DNA of 64,000 nucleotides from Diphasiastrum complanatum (lineage: Eukaryota > Streptophyta > Lycopodiopsida > Lycopodiales > Lycopodiaceae), in the NCBI GenBank assembly GCA_029204225.1, contig CM055092.1:66600930-66664929 (forward strand). The letters are read 5' to 3'. Both the position numbers and the translations under genes were made by a program. Shown piece after piece: positions 50,211 to 63,193 of this stretch. Each line of letters starts with the position of its first letter. Position 1 is the stretch's first letter. A model generated the notes under the pieces. The model worked only from the letters and a program-made list of their open reading frames with translations, searched no databases and was not told the DNA's origin.

Positions 50211-51798
50211 TAGACATCAAAGGGGTGGTAGAAAAGTGATCCAACCTCTTCGGATTAAAGGGGACCAACCACTTGAATCAATTGCCTTTACTCAACTTTT
50301 GCTTACTAGTAAGAAGTATGTACACATGTGAGAGGGATCTTGAGCCATGCAAGACCCTAGTATGAGCATAGCTGTCTTTTTGTGTCTTATATGTTTGATA
50401 TGTGGAATACCTTCCTCAAGAAGAGGAAAGGAGATCTTCACCACCATGTCTCTTATTGGGGGACCAACCATGTCAATCACCTTGACTCACAAAATTGGAA
50501 GATGAAGATTGCATTATCCTGGCCATTAACTAATATTTAATCCGAAAATGTTAAGGATGTCAATCTTAGTGGTCATAATTTTGGTGTCTCGAAAATACTT
50601 GAATCTCATGGATAGTATATTAAAATAATTAGAATTATTGGATGGAATATGAGGATTTGGAGTATGCCTCTTGGATAGAACATCATGAAAATGGTGAGCA
50701 ATTAGAAATTTCTCTATATTTGTAACTTCAAGAAGAATCTTCTAAAGCTCACAAATTACATTTGAATGTGCTCATTCTTTTGTATATTATGATTATATTG
50801 CCCTCTTGTCTTGCCTCTGCTAGAGTTGCACTAATATACCTCGCATGTCCTCTCATCATGCCACTATTGAAGTTGTCATGATATGCCTCATAGTGAACCT
50901 CATCTAGTTGTGATGGATTGTGGTGGTAAAGAGTTTTTTAGGCTTCATATGTTATTTCATTTTTTTATTATGATGTTTTTTTATAAAACTCATAAATTAT
51001 CTTGGTCATGATTTTTTGCAAAATACATTTTTTTGTATGATTGTTTCCAAATAATTTGGGAATTGACTCATAAAAAAACACGATTTTATACTAAATTAGG
51101 TGATCTAAATGATATACCTGAAAATTTGTACCTTTTTGTAAATAATCATTTAAATCTCAACTTGTCTACTTGGAGGCCAATAGTAACTTGAGTACAACGT
51201 CTCATTTTCTATGCTAGATACATTCAAATCCATGTATTTGAAGTCTATAGAGACATGCATCTTATCTATTACTAGTTTGTAGTATAGATACAATATTTAC
51301 CCTTGAAACTTGTCAAGATTGTATCTACACCTCACATCTTGATCAAGGGCTCACATTAGAAAGGTCAGATGAATGAAAGGCTAAGATAGACTCAGCCTCT
51401 AAGTGTGAGTACTCTTCAATATATTTGAGACTCTTTTGTGCATACTTATCATACATTGGGTAGTGAATATTGGAGCTTCTGGAAGCAAGCTTGTAAGTAG
51501 TGAAGACATTGGCAATGTGCTTATTTGCCTACATAGTTAGATAGTAGAAACCATTGAGACTTATTTATTGGGGTGATTTGAGGATGCCATGGCCTAATAC
51601 AAGTGTTGGAAGTTCATATACCGTACTCTTCATGTTTGATATTCCATTGATGTGATGTTTATGTATTTTGATCTCTCTTCCTTAGACTAAATGCTGCTAT
51701 TGCCTAACATTGTCAAGTTTGGGAGTCCAAGTTGCTTATGTTAAGTGCAATCATTTTGGCCATAGATCCTTAAGTTAATCTTTGACAAGTTTTTCACA
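50211..51798 (+). repeat. R1 LTR-like repeat, copy d
   Basis: Full length (1,588 bp), ending TTTTTCACA at 51798 and followed by CGATATCAAAGCTC, the degenerate PBS. Single copy here, where the left arm has a tandem pair. Confidence 0.6.
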
Positions 51799-52975
51799 CG
51801 ATATCAAAGCTCTATTCATCTTTGAATCAAGTTAGGAGGGTGCTACTAGGGCCAGTAGCCATTTTGTGAAGTCTGGTGAAGCTAGTCATCAAGAATCGCT
51901 GTAAGACATATTGTTCAGGTTGGAAACACATGACGCATCTTCTTCTTTATAAGGAAATCTACTCTTTAGAGTCAGAAATAGGTTTCAAATCATTCATACA
52001 ATCATTTCTAAATTTTCATTTGAGGTATGGAACTTGGCTTTCTACTAGATTTCATTTTTTGAACTAGTCTTAACGTTGTTAAAATTTATTGATATAAAAC
52101 ATCAAGATTAGGTATAATATATTGTGTATAGGTTTGGATCAACTGAATCCATGAGGAATTTCAAGAATGATTTTAAGCAATGATTTAGATCTTGTATCAA
52201 GTTATCAACCTCTAGACAAGTTTGATGTACATCTTCATGATTAGTCCTTAAAGTTTTTTTCTTGAATATCACTTTCTTTGTGTGCAAGTAGAGTTAGATT
52301 GCCAGCCTCAAGGTGCAGAAAGATATCATAGATCACATTGAATGCACACTAATGTTACATAAGTTCAAATACTATGAAAGCCTTTGTCAATAAAAGTAAG
52401 TGCCTTGTGATACTATTTATTTAGCTATCATTAGCCAATAGCCCTTGTAATTCAAGACTTCAGCATTTAAAAAAGAACAATTTATTGCATCATTTCTTTC
52501 ACTGTATCACTTGTGTAGAACTAACATTCTTACATCTAGAATATCCAAGAGGTTGAAGTTTTCAAATCTGCAATTAAAAAAAATTCACAGTTAGTACAAA
52601 AAATTTATGTGATTACATTATGATGGATGCATTTCTCTTTTTGTAGTGTGCAATATATTATGTGTCTTTACATTTGGCTATCCCTTATATTGTCCATTAT
52701 GACTGTGTTGCACTATTTTAAACCAAAAGAGAGCTTCATATCAAAAGTAAAACCTAAACGTATAGGTATTCTAACACTTGGAAGTTTTGATTCGAGATTG
52801 AGAAAAAATAAAAATTATCTTCTCTAAATCACAAACTATAGTAAGAAATTTGATTATCTAAAACTAGAATTGGAGGCAATATGGCTGAAATACAATAAGT
52901 TCAATACTTGAATATGAGAATTGGATGTTCTTACCATTAATTTTCTATTTCATCTGTGATGCTTAAAGGATGTTA
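51799..52975 (-). other. R1-internal remnant and 3' flank of copy E
   Basis: 51,799-52,070 follows the R1 PBS and would be element leader sequence (also at 23,220-23,490). 52,070-52,975 is the shared 3' flank of the desaturase gene. No coding exon seen. Confidence 0.5.
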
Positions 52976-55900
52976 TCAACCAGCTAATCTCAGATACATA
53001 TCCTTCAATCCAACATGTTTCAAGTGTGTAAAATGGCCTTTGACTCCCGCAAAAAACTACAAGGGAGAACCGAATTGAAGGTCATAGGTAGTTGTTCAAA
53101 TTGCAAGACACAAGAAACATAGTTGAACTTAATAGTTGATTTAAAGTTGTACATGTAAACGAATCAATTGAAGCATGAGAAATCATACACTTATACACAA
53201 TTCAATGATTGAGGAATAATTGTTAGCATTAAAACCACAATGTCATACTGAAGCATGACGTTTGTATGGAATATTGAACTCTTTGCAAGTGGCCTCCACA
53301 ATGGGTTGAATACTTGGGTAGTGCATGTGACACACTCCTGGAAATAGGTGATGTTCAATCTGCATAAAAAATGCGAAACTTATTATCATACTTTTGTATA
53401 GTTTCATGCTAAAACTTGGAAACATCAGATGCATTCACATGCTAAAAAAAACTAGCATCTCCTTTATGTAATTATAGACCCATAAGTTCTTTAAGCTCTT
53501 ATTTTAATCAAATTCTTCTTTGAAAGTGCTAATAAATACATAATCTTCTAGCTAGATCAAGATGTATATAGATTTGTAGTTTTGTAAAGATAGTTGAAGA
53601 AAGACTACTTCAAAATCAACTTGATTTCAACCAATGAGGCAAGTCAAATATAAATGATGCAAATCTTTATCCTAAGCTTACAGGTGAGTTTGTATAGATG
53701 CTTCTATGTATTAGTATAGAAATGTGTGCATATATAGAATATGCAAATGCCAACTTGTTCATAACAGGCCTTAAGCCTAAGACAAGTGTAGGCCCTAGAT
53801 ATTTTCAAAAAAGACATACAAGCTTGTATGGAAAGCTATAAGCCACATGTCAAAGAATGTGAACAATCTATCTTTTGGACAAGTGCCAATCTCAAGGTCT
53901 ACTTTGTCAAAATAACATATGCTGTAATTCATACTTCTCACATGCCACCTTAATCATTATGTTTTGATGAGTATGTTAAATTCAAGTCAACTCTCCAAAT
54001 TTGTACCTTTCATGGGTCAAAATCATTTTTTCATAAAAGAACATAAATACTTTTAATGCTCCAACTTTTTAATATCGCATAACACAAAAATGGCACAAGT
54101 GATATCAAAGGTCCAAAACTTACTTGGTAAATAAGTCCTCCGCATAGATGCAACCACAAGGTCGAACCTGTGTTGTAGTTTGTTGAGGCACATACCTAGA
54201 AAACAATGATATTGTGCATTGTTATGAGAGAAATGATGAGTCATTGAGAAAGAATGTGGTTTCTTTTCATACTTTATTTACAAATTGCAAGCAATTTTCA
54301 AATTGAAAATTGTATAAAACATTTGCTTTCCAATGAGGCATGTGATCAATATACATTTTAGAGAACAAAGAGTTATACAAACTAAATAAATAGTCAATCG
54401 TTGTGATCCGATGCATTTTTTCTACTTTTTAAATAATAATACAATATAAAAGGACATATGAGTTTTTTCTATAATGAAGTTGAAAATAATGTATGAATTT
54501 TTTTTTCCCCTTGTGGAACCATTTTGTAGCTTTTCAACACAACATATAAATCTTAAGTATCTCACACAGTCAAGCCTCTCTTGAAGTAGAGTTTTCATGT
54601 ATGAATAAACTTGGATTTGACTTGAAATTCAAACTCTACAAAATTGTCCATTTTTCAAATTCTTAAAGTAAAGATGTTGATTCACATTAAGTCGAAAATT
54701 GGTTCTTTTCATGTTTTGCATTTGTCGAATGTAAACACTACATCAACACTATCTAGGGATTGAAAATTCTATATAGTTTTAAATCTTTCTCAAAGACAAA
54801 ATGTGAGCTTGATTTTGATTCATTCTATCATGAAGGGCTCTATATTATGTTCTTTGTTGCAATTTTCTTCCCGATTAACATATCTACAATATTTAGCATC
54901 TATGGCAATGATTTTGATTTTCTTTGTCTAGAGTATCAATAGTAATGAGTTGCACGTATGGGAACATTGTATGCTTGCATGGGCACAAGTAGAGGTAAAG
55001 CAAGGGCTATTTCCTCTAGGAGAAACTTGCCCTGAGATTTTATTGCTAGGTTACTCTCTCTACACTTGCATCCTAGTCCCTGGCACATGGGTGATGCTAT
55101 TGGAGATTGAGTACGTAGCATCTACCTGGTTGGGTGGTTTGGCTCCACAGTCATTCCTTTGTGTGTGTCTTCTTAGCAGGATCTTGGAGTGCTTACTCCT
55201 TACAACTAATAGCCACAATTCACAACATATATTGATAATCTAACTTTGAGATTCTATTTCTAGATGTTTGGTCTTAGGCAAAAAAATTCTAGGATACTTT
55301 TGTGGCTTTCAAAGTAGAGGAAGGTTGGGCCACCATATCTATTTTAATTTCAACTACCATGCATATGAAGATAATATGAAGAATCCATTTCAAATACAAT
55401 GGAAAAAAAAAATATCTAATCAAAATCACTTACCTGTTGTCATTGATTGAATAAGACAAGCAATCAAACATTAATATGTAGAAAAAAAAAATTGATAAGA
55501 TAATAATATTTGTTGTAGTTTCAGAAAACATGTTTTATTATGAGTAAAATTAAATAGACGACATAATAATGAAAGCGAATGACATCAAGCAACTGTTATA
55601 ATCAAAACATGGATCTTGCATCAAGCATTTGATTGTATTAAAGAGAATGTTTTTCTATACAACCTGCATTGCTGCCCAACCATAAGGCACAGTTGGAACT
55701 CCTTTATTTAGATCAACCATCAAGAAAGTTGCGGATTCCACCACATGACTAATCTCAAATAATATTGCTAGTGTCCATCCACACACCAACTGCACCAAAC
55801 AAGTAGTATTTGTTATATAGAAAGATGAACACACAAGTAGTCCTCTTGACAACAAATTCCACCAGTGTATTTCACTAAGCATATTCTAATTGGACTAAGA

Positions 55901-58900
55901 AACATGTGTATTCTGATTATCAACAAACCTGTGATAAGATATATAGCTTCACCATTGGGGGGATTTCGTAGTTGCTATAAAGAAATGAAGGATGACAATG
56001 TAAACAACATAGGAGAGTTTTGATCCCCAAAAAACCAAAATTTCCAAAGGTGTCATTTTTGCGATAATGCCTCTGCATGAACAACCACACATTACACATA
56101 ACAAAGAGCACACATCAGTGTGACAATCCAAGAAATAAACTTTATATTTGGTACATATCATTTTCGCAATTTTAGCAAATGAGATGGAAATAAGTATATG
56201 AATTTGCATATTTCAAGAGTTAGTGCAAATTAAGAGATATAATACTCACTGTCCAATTTTTCCTGTGATCAAGGCTTGAAAGTCATCGAACCAAATAGCC
56301 TTCAATGTCATTAGACCATAAAGTGGCCATAGGTATATGTGCTGCAATGCACAAGTCACAATTAATTCACCTAGAATGTTGAAAGAGTACTTGACTAACT
56401 TTTTAATGCTAAAAGGATTCATAAGGCCTTCATAGCTCGAATGATGGCATTGGTAACTATGTGGGCTATTATTGTAACGCTCAGGACAATAATCATTCTT
56501 GCTAGAGAAAAATCCCATGACTCACCTGATAGGCATGAAAAGAATGTCTTGGTTGTTCTAAGTGCACCCTTCTGATATCAACGTCATTTGCTCCTATAAA
56601 GGTGTTCAACCTTATGAATCCATTCAATCGTATGTACTCACGATGACACTTTGCATCATACATACTCGCATGAATATTGTGCTATTTAATACAATATCAA
56701 TGCTACTTATTTGATTTGAAGATCAAAATTTATGTCAACAAGCTTCATTTTAATATGGATTGAGAAAACATACTAATATATGGGTCGAATTTGTTCACAT
56801 TTGTATAAGCATGATGCGCAATAATGTGTTGTTGCCTCCATATATAGCTATCAAACAATAAAATCACAATGAGAAAACAAATTTTCTCAACTTAAAAGTG
56901 ACTAGATAATTTTTATATTTTAAGTATCATGTAAAATTTACCTGCTAGCTCCAATTAAATCTAAAGATATTCCCATCAAATATGAGAACCAAGGCCATGT
57001 AGAATATGCTCTTGCAAAGAAGTTCACATCCGAGCTGCTACACAGATCAGCTCTTCTAATTTACAAATCTCTTTTGACATCTTAAAAGCTTCCAACTTTA
57101 GTCAATGACATGCTTGTAGTGTTCATTTAACAAATGGAATGCAACAATCATAACCATGTATTTATTTGCAAAGAAAACGGTAGATTCTGTAAAGGTTTTC
57201 TTTATATTAACTTGTTTAATGTTCTCCTAAGAGAGCCAAACATCTAAGTCTCTTATTGAATGTTCTTTACATGCACAAAATGAGCATTTTGGCTATGATA
57301 TTTCTATACTTTATCAAATACACATATACATAGAACTAGTAGTTGTAAAATGTATCCAACAGCAAGAAAATTGGACACTCACCATGGTTGCCGTCATGCA
57401 TTATATTCATCGCGATATGAGCTTATATGTATCCAAATGCAATAGCATATATAGAAGAAATGATAGGATTTTGGACTTGGAAAAACATCAAATAGTAGAA
57501 GAACAAATACAATGCTAAGATCACAGCTGACTTGATAAACAAGTGTGAATGCACTCTTGGATTCACATGCATCATTTCCAATTAAAAAATGATCATTAGA
57601 CTTTTACATTTCATACAAACATGGCATAAAGATAAAATGCAGTGAAGGTCAAAAAAATTGAATTTATTGTGTAAAGTAGCACTAATGTTGAATACTTTTA
57701 GAGGCCCAATAAATTTATTATAATTGGAAGGATTTTTCGAAAAGAAGGAATTAGTACTAAATTATAGCTTTTATATTGAGTGGTAAAGACAACAAATCTG
57801 ATGTAGGAAATATGTTGCAATGTGTAAGAAAATACATGAAAGTACCTTGTTCCTATGAAAATAAGCCTCAACGCGCTCTTTCAATGCCAAATAAAAGGGT
57901 TCTTTCACAGTGTCCAAGTACTCCACATTGGTCATGCTTAAGTCCTCATCGCTGGCATCTATTTCACCAACACAGTACTGGTCCAACAATTTCCTGATAG
58001 TCGGTGGAAGATGTCAAGGACATTAGGACATAAGCACAAAAGATCAGTGGACACAGTCTATGACTTCATGTACTGTTGAGCTCTTAGCTGCTTGCAGGTA
58101 TTGCTAAAATGAAGACTTGCCAAACACACAAAAACATAGATCTCTGTTTCACATCCAACTTTCATACAAATCCATTTATGTTTTATGGAAAATCTGACGT
58201 ATCCTCCAACTATTCCCATAACACCTTCCTAATATATAGATATCTACTTTGTTTCTGCTTCCTTGGAAGGAAAAAAATATCTTCGCCTAAGTCTAATCTT
58301 CAATTGCTTTGCTTGACCTCAAAGTTCCCAAATTAGATAGTTATTCAAATAGGAGTAAGCGATATTCCGCAAATAAACACATGACGTTTTTTGAATCAGT
58401 ACCCAGAAGTTTGTCTGTTCTTCCTTGTCTCTCTTTGTGATTCTACAAAGGTGCTGTGCCAAAATTGCTCATTGTCTGAATTCTTTTCTTAACAACATCT
58501 AGACGAGTTCGTTCCAATTGATGCCAGATAAGGTAATTCCCATAAGTCTAGAACATAAAAAAAACTTATTGTGTTGGAACGTTGCAATCCTTGAGCATTT
58601 TTTAAAATGAGCTGCATGTTGTAGCCTAGAGACAGAACTCTCTTTTTACAATTATGATTTGATTGACCTTCATCTCTAACGTTAGAAAGAGAACTTTATA
58701 TATCGTTCCATGATATGAACTTGTAAATCATATACAGATTATCACATTATAAACTTTCTAGCATTCTATACCATCTAGCGTAGATTTGTATGTCTATTCT
58801 TTGTATGCGTCTCTCTGCATCAGCTATCGTCTTTTTGGTATCTTGTCCTTCAACTCAAAAGGCTTACTGAATTTGAAGGAGATTATTGTTTTAGCATGTG

Positions 58901-60157
58901 TACTGAACTTTTCAAATACTCATCTGTCGATGTTTCTTCAACTCAGCTACAACATCCAATCACTTAAAACGAACATTCGGATGTCTCAAAGAAAGAATAC
59001 CTAGCGGTTGCACTTCTGATATTCGGCGGAATTGTTGACCATCGTAGTCGTTGTTTGTTGCATGTCGTCAAGAAGCATGTTGCTTTCGTGGCCCATCTTA
59101 AGCAACTAAGAGGTTTGTATGTAGTATAACTCGGCACGTAATTGCCTACAAACTATGTCTTCAGGACAACTAGACCCCACCCTATAGACACATTTGATGC
59201 CATCTGGAGAAATGTCGGGAATGTGCTCTCGAAATTGAAGAGAATAATTTGCTTGAAGTTAGTGTTCATATGCAGGAATTCGATTAAATTTGGCTGAAGG
59301 TAATGCCCCCGCAACAAGGACCAACTAGATGATGGCAATGTTGCTGCAATACTAGGATAGCACGGCACACACAGTAGGAGTCGAACTTGAAGCATTCCCA
59401 ATTTTGACAAACTAGCAAAGGCCATCTGCTGACGCGAGGCATGCTATATAGAAACTAACCAACTGACCGTGCATGTAGTAACCTGATAGTTGAGGGTATA
59501 ATGACTCGTATACACCCTGACCTCTACAGTTATAGTGGGTAAGATTGTGAACACACAATGCTAATCATGAAATTGTGTGGAAAATAGCTAACTATCAGTA
59601 TATTACTTTCTTAGTTTGCTTGCAAATAAGAGCATGCTTAGCATGTATTTACCAGACATAAAGTGGATGATAGGAGTTGAATAAATATGTCGAATCTTGC
59701 CCTGCTCGCACCCTGTTAGCAGAGCCCATGGATCAGTCTAGTCACTAGTGCATATGTTCAGCTACCATCCAAGGGCATATATAAATGAAGTACGATGCAT
59801 AATTATCCCGTTCATGATTGGAAACTGGTAGCTCTCTACGCGCGTCGACCAGAATGCTCATGTGAAGGAGAATGCTGAAATTAATTTCATAAACTAAAGA
59901 CGCACAGCGCAGAGTTCCTACAGGACTATTAGAAGACAATATAAGAAGTGGTACCATTTTGTCACATCATACACCTTCCCATCAATTACCAGCCAGCAAT
60001 CTTTTGGTGTTTCATGTAATGCCACTTCTTTGCGGCTGTATTTCTTCAGTGCTTCCCGTGGGGATGCCTTGATCGTGCTGGCAACCCCATCATGAGTGTA
60101 ATCAATTGTCATTTTGAGTGTGGCTGCTGCAGATGTACCTCGTAGCTGGAAGGACAT
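52976..60157 (-). pseudogene. Front-end desaturase copy E (cyt b5 fusion), best-preserved 13-exon copy
   Basis: Exons: 60157-59955, 59712-59653, 57993-57846, 57566-57383, ~57010-56942, 56847-56774, 56593-56526, 56341-56250, 56072-55929, 55789-55664, 54195-54124, 53359-53249, 53056-52976. Phases agree across almost all junctions; exon 6 into 7 reads FDPYI-R-ANDVDIRRVH. The second His box WRQQHIIAHH and third QIEHHLFP are intact, exon 8 keeps QHIYLWPLYG, and the end is LRLAG-stop. Lesions: a 33-bp in-frame deletion in exon 2 removing HPGG, exon 4 acceptor CAG to CAT, TAA at 57425-57423 (Ser TCA in copy A), an altered exon 5 acceptor, and a 1-bp loss in exon 9 (CTTCCATTTC to CTTCATTTC). Product, if ever made, would lack heme in its b5 domain. 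Fewer private defects than copy B. Confidence 0.9.
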
Positions 60158-61865
60158 GATCAACGTTTCAATACAGCCGCATATATCGAAAGAGAGTGCT
60201 GTTCTACCTTTTCTAAATCAGAAACTGCATCTATATATCACACTGGCTGTGATACAGCGTGTCTCGGCTTATGAGCTTTCACAGCTCAAATGACTCATGC
60301 ATGCTGAGTTCTAAGCACTGTCAAACTATATTGTCATTAGAATTCAAGTTGGAGTTGGACGCAATCTAATAAGCAAGGACAAGTATACAACTAGATTGTA
60401 CTGCTAAACAACATGCCATTCTTTGTATCGCGAAATGCGACGCGCTGATAAGGATTAGTCATTGTAGCTAAACTCATTAGGAATATTGGTATGTAGAGAG
60501 ACTTACTGGAGCTCCAAAACACCGATAGAGATCAACCGTTAAGAGTTGGATTCTCCAATCAAGTTAATTTCCTGGAGGCTGTGAGTGCAACACATATCAA
60601 TAGATCCACGAAAGAAAGCCTTGCGTTAATCTCCAACGCGACAACAACCCCCTTATGTACTACCACCCCGACGACAATTTTCATGACAAAAAAAGCATCA
60701 AACTGCGTTTCGTGTGGACAGTCGAGAATAACATTTGTCAGACGAAAATGAAAGAAAATATTTTTACATTAATGATTCGCTGAATTTTCTATGGCCATTT
60801 TTTTCAAATCTTCATCAGACTAACCGCAATTCGACTGATTAAGTCTGAACAAATTAGTATTTTACGTTTATGATTTGCTGAATTTTATTTCTATGGTCCT
60901 TTTTCCAAATCTTTATCAGACTGACGGCAATTCTGATTAAGATCTGAACTAAGTATTTTACATTCAGGATTCGCTGAATTTTCTATGGTCATTTATTTTC
61001 TCGAATATTCATGAGACTGACGGCAATTCTGAGTAAGATCTGAACTAAGTAGTATTTTAAAATTGTGAATCGCGGAATTTTCTATGCTCCTTTCTTTCAA
61101 ATCTTCGTGATTCTTAGGATCCGAACTAAGAAACTTTCCACTATGTCATGAACAAGTCAGGACGACCATTTTAACGTCTCTGACTCTGCGCTGTTACGTG
61201 TAACTATAAGTAATAATCAATACTTAATATAATCTAAGAAATATCACAATATGTTATGAAAGATGGCATCGAAGTAAGTAGAAATCAGTGAGACATATTG
61301 CAGGATTGGGTTTCCATTCTTGTTCTCTCGCCATGCCATTTAGCGTTAAGAGACGGGTCATGACAGTCTTTCATGACAGTAGACTTTGTCATGCAGCATG
61401 TCATGACAAAGTCATGTGAGTTTTGAATACGAACTAATTTAACTTTTTGATTATTCAGATTTGTGCTATGTATTGTCAAGGACTCAAGACTCATTGCAGT
61501 TTGCAACCAGCCCGCGGCCAAGGTCTATGACTCTTATGGATTACATACTAGAAAATCAAAATAACTAGATAACTTTTAGTTGGGGGAATGCTCTCCCATC
61601 CTAGGAGAGCACTCCGCCCGAGCAAGTGGAAGACCCAAAGAGGGGACTCTCAGGGACCAAGGAAAGAGAATCTTTGTTTTGGAGAGATAATGCTAGTTTT
61701 CGAAGAGAGAATTATATTATAACAACGTTTTGAAATGATGGAGAGAGAAATCAAGGTGCATATTCTGCCTCTAAAGATGCCTGTAAAACATATAATCTAA
61801 ATCTGAGTAGATTTTCATGACTTTGGATGAATTTTGAACGTTACCTAGCGTGAAGATTTATGTGC
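60158..61865 (-). promoter_or_regulatory. 5' flank of desaturase copy E
   Basis: Mirror of 13,403-15,111, with the same TATCACA/TGTGATA palindrome and TATA-like box (about 60,230-60,254), and the tandem repeats at 60,759-61,130. Position sums are constant, so I detect no indel relative to B's flank. Confidence 0.4.
60759..61130. repeat. Diverged ~90-bp tandem repeats upstream of copy E
   Basis: Mirror image of the array at 14,139-14,510, four units. Confidence 0.75.
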
Positions 61866-63079
61866 TCTAGGTTTTGGTTGGTTTTGATGCCCTTGAGGCT
61901 AGGCTTAAAGAAAAGGAAGACCCTCGTGTGGGGGCCTTCCTGTATACATTCGTTTCTTCATATCTCTGTCTCTCTCGGATTTCTCTCACAGTTACTCCCT
62001 CCCTTCCTCCAGCGATCTCTCTCTCCTTCTTCACCCTGCCTGCGCTCTTCATCCATCTGCGCACCTGCTCTCTAGCTATCTGCGCTGCCCATCTGCACTC
62101 TCCATCTGCGCATCTGCACTCTCCATCTGCGGTTCTATCCACCAACTTCTCTTCTAGTGGTATCCTAGTTCATATGCCATAGAGGATTTAGAAGGTTTAG
62201 AAGTCATATCAATGCTCCTAATGTGAAAAACATTGGACAAATACTAAAGGGAATTGAACTTGTGAAATCCTTTATATGTGTTTTGATTTTGAATGGACAA
62301 TCATTATTTAATGATTGTATAGATGAAAAATGAATGATTGTAACTGTTGATCATGATGGTAATAATGTGTGATAATAATTATTGTTTGGACTTAGTGATA
62401 TTTGTGAGATGTGTGAGCAAGATTGAATGTTTTCATAATTGAGTAGTACAACACTTTTAAGATTTGTAGAAGAAGGTATAGTGTTGGATAGAGAGGTGTA
62501 GGTGTGAAGCCTAGCCCCACCATCCTAGCCTAGTGGGTGCCATCTTGAAGTAGTCAAGGAAAGTCACTCAAGAGGACCGATCCAAGGCAATGTGTTTCCT
62601 TTTAAAGGTCTTGCCCTTTATTATAAGGCAAGTACTTAGGAGATATATTCCCGAAAAATGACTTAGGCCTCTTCATGATTTATACTTATCCGGCTCATAT
62701 CTTCATTTTTGAGTATATCATGCCATATTTATGTTGATATTCAATATTTAATATTTTCGTGGCATCACAAAACTTGGATCTAACTTGAAATTCAAACCAT
62801 ACAAAATTGTCCATTTTTCAAATTCTTAAAGTAAAGTTGTTGATTCACATTAAGTTGAAAATTGGTTCTTTCCATGTTTTGCATTTGCCAAATGTAAACA
62901 CTACATTAACACTATCTTGGGATTTAAAATTCCATCTATTATACATGAATTTATTGAAAACAAATTACATATTTTAGGTAGACCTGGATTGATTCACTGT
63001 TTCTATATAGCACAAATTAGTAATCTATGTAGGCCGATATAAAGAGCATAACTTGTTATAGAAAAGTTGGTTTGAGAGT
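61866..63079. other. Intergenic sequence of the right arm
   Basis: Mirror of about 12,190-13,402, including the short GCAGATG-type repeats (62,039-62,145). No gene seen on either strand. Confidence 0.6.
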
Positions 63080-63095
63080 TGTGTTTGTGTGTGTC

Positions 63096-63188
<93 letters not shown>
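63080..63188. repeat. (GT)n then (GA)n compound microsatellite
   Basis: Mirror of 12,079-12,191, about 2 bp shorter. Confidence 0.97.

Positions 63189-63193
<5 letters not shown>

Noticed and set aside
50292-50480. 62-codon frame MIDMVGPPIRDMVV repeated at 26,206 and 29,948
   Set aside because: Part of the R1 repeat; no independent support as a gene.
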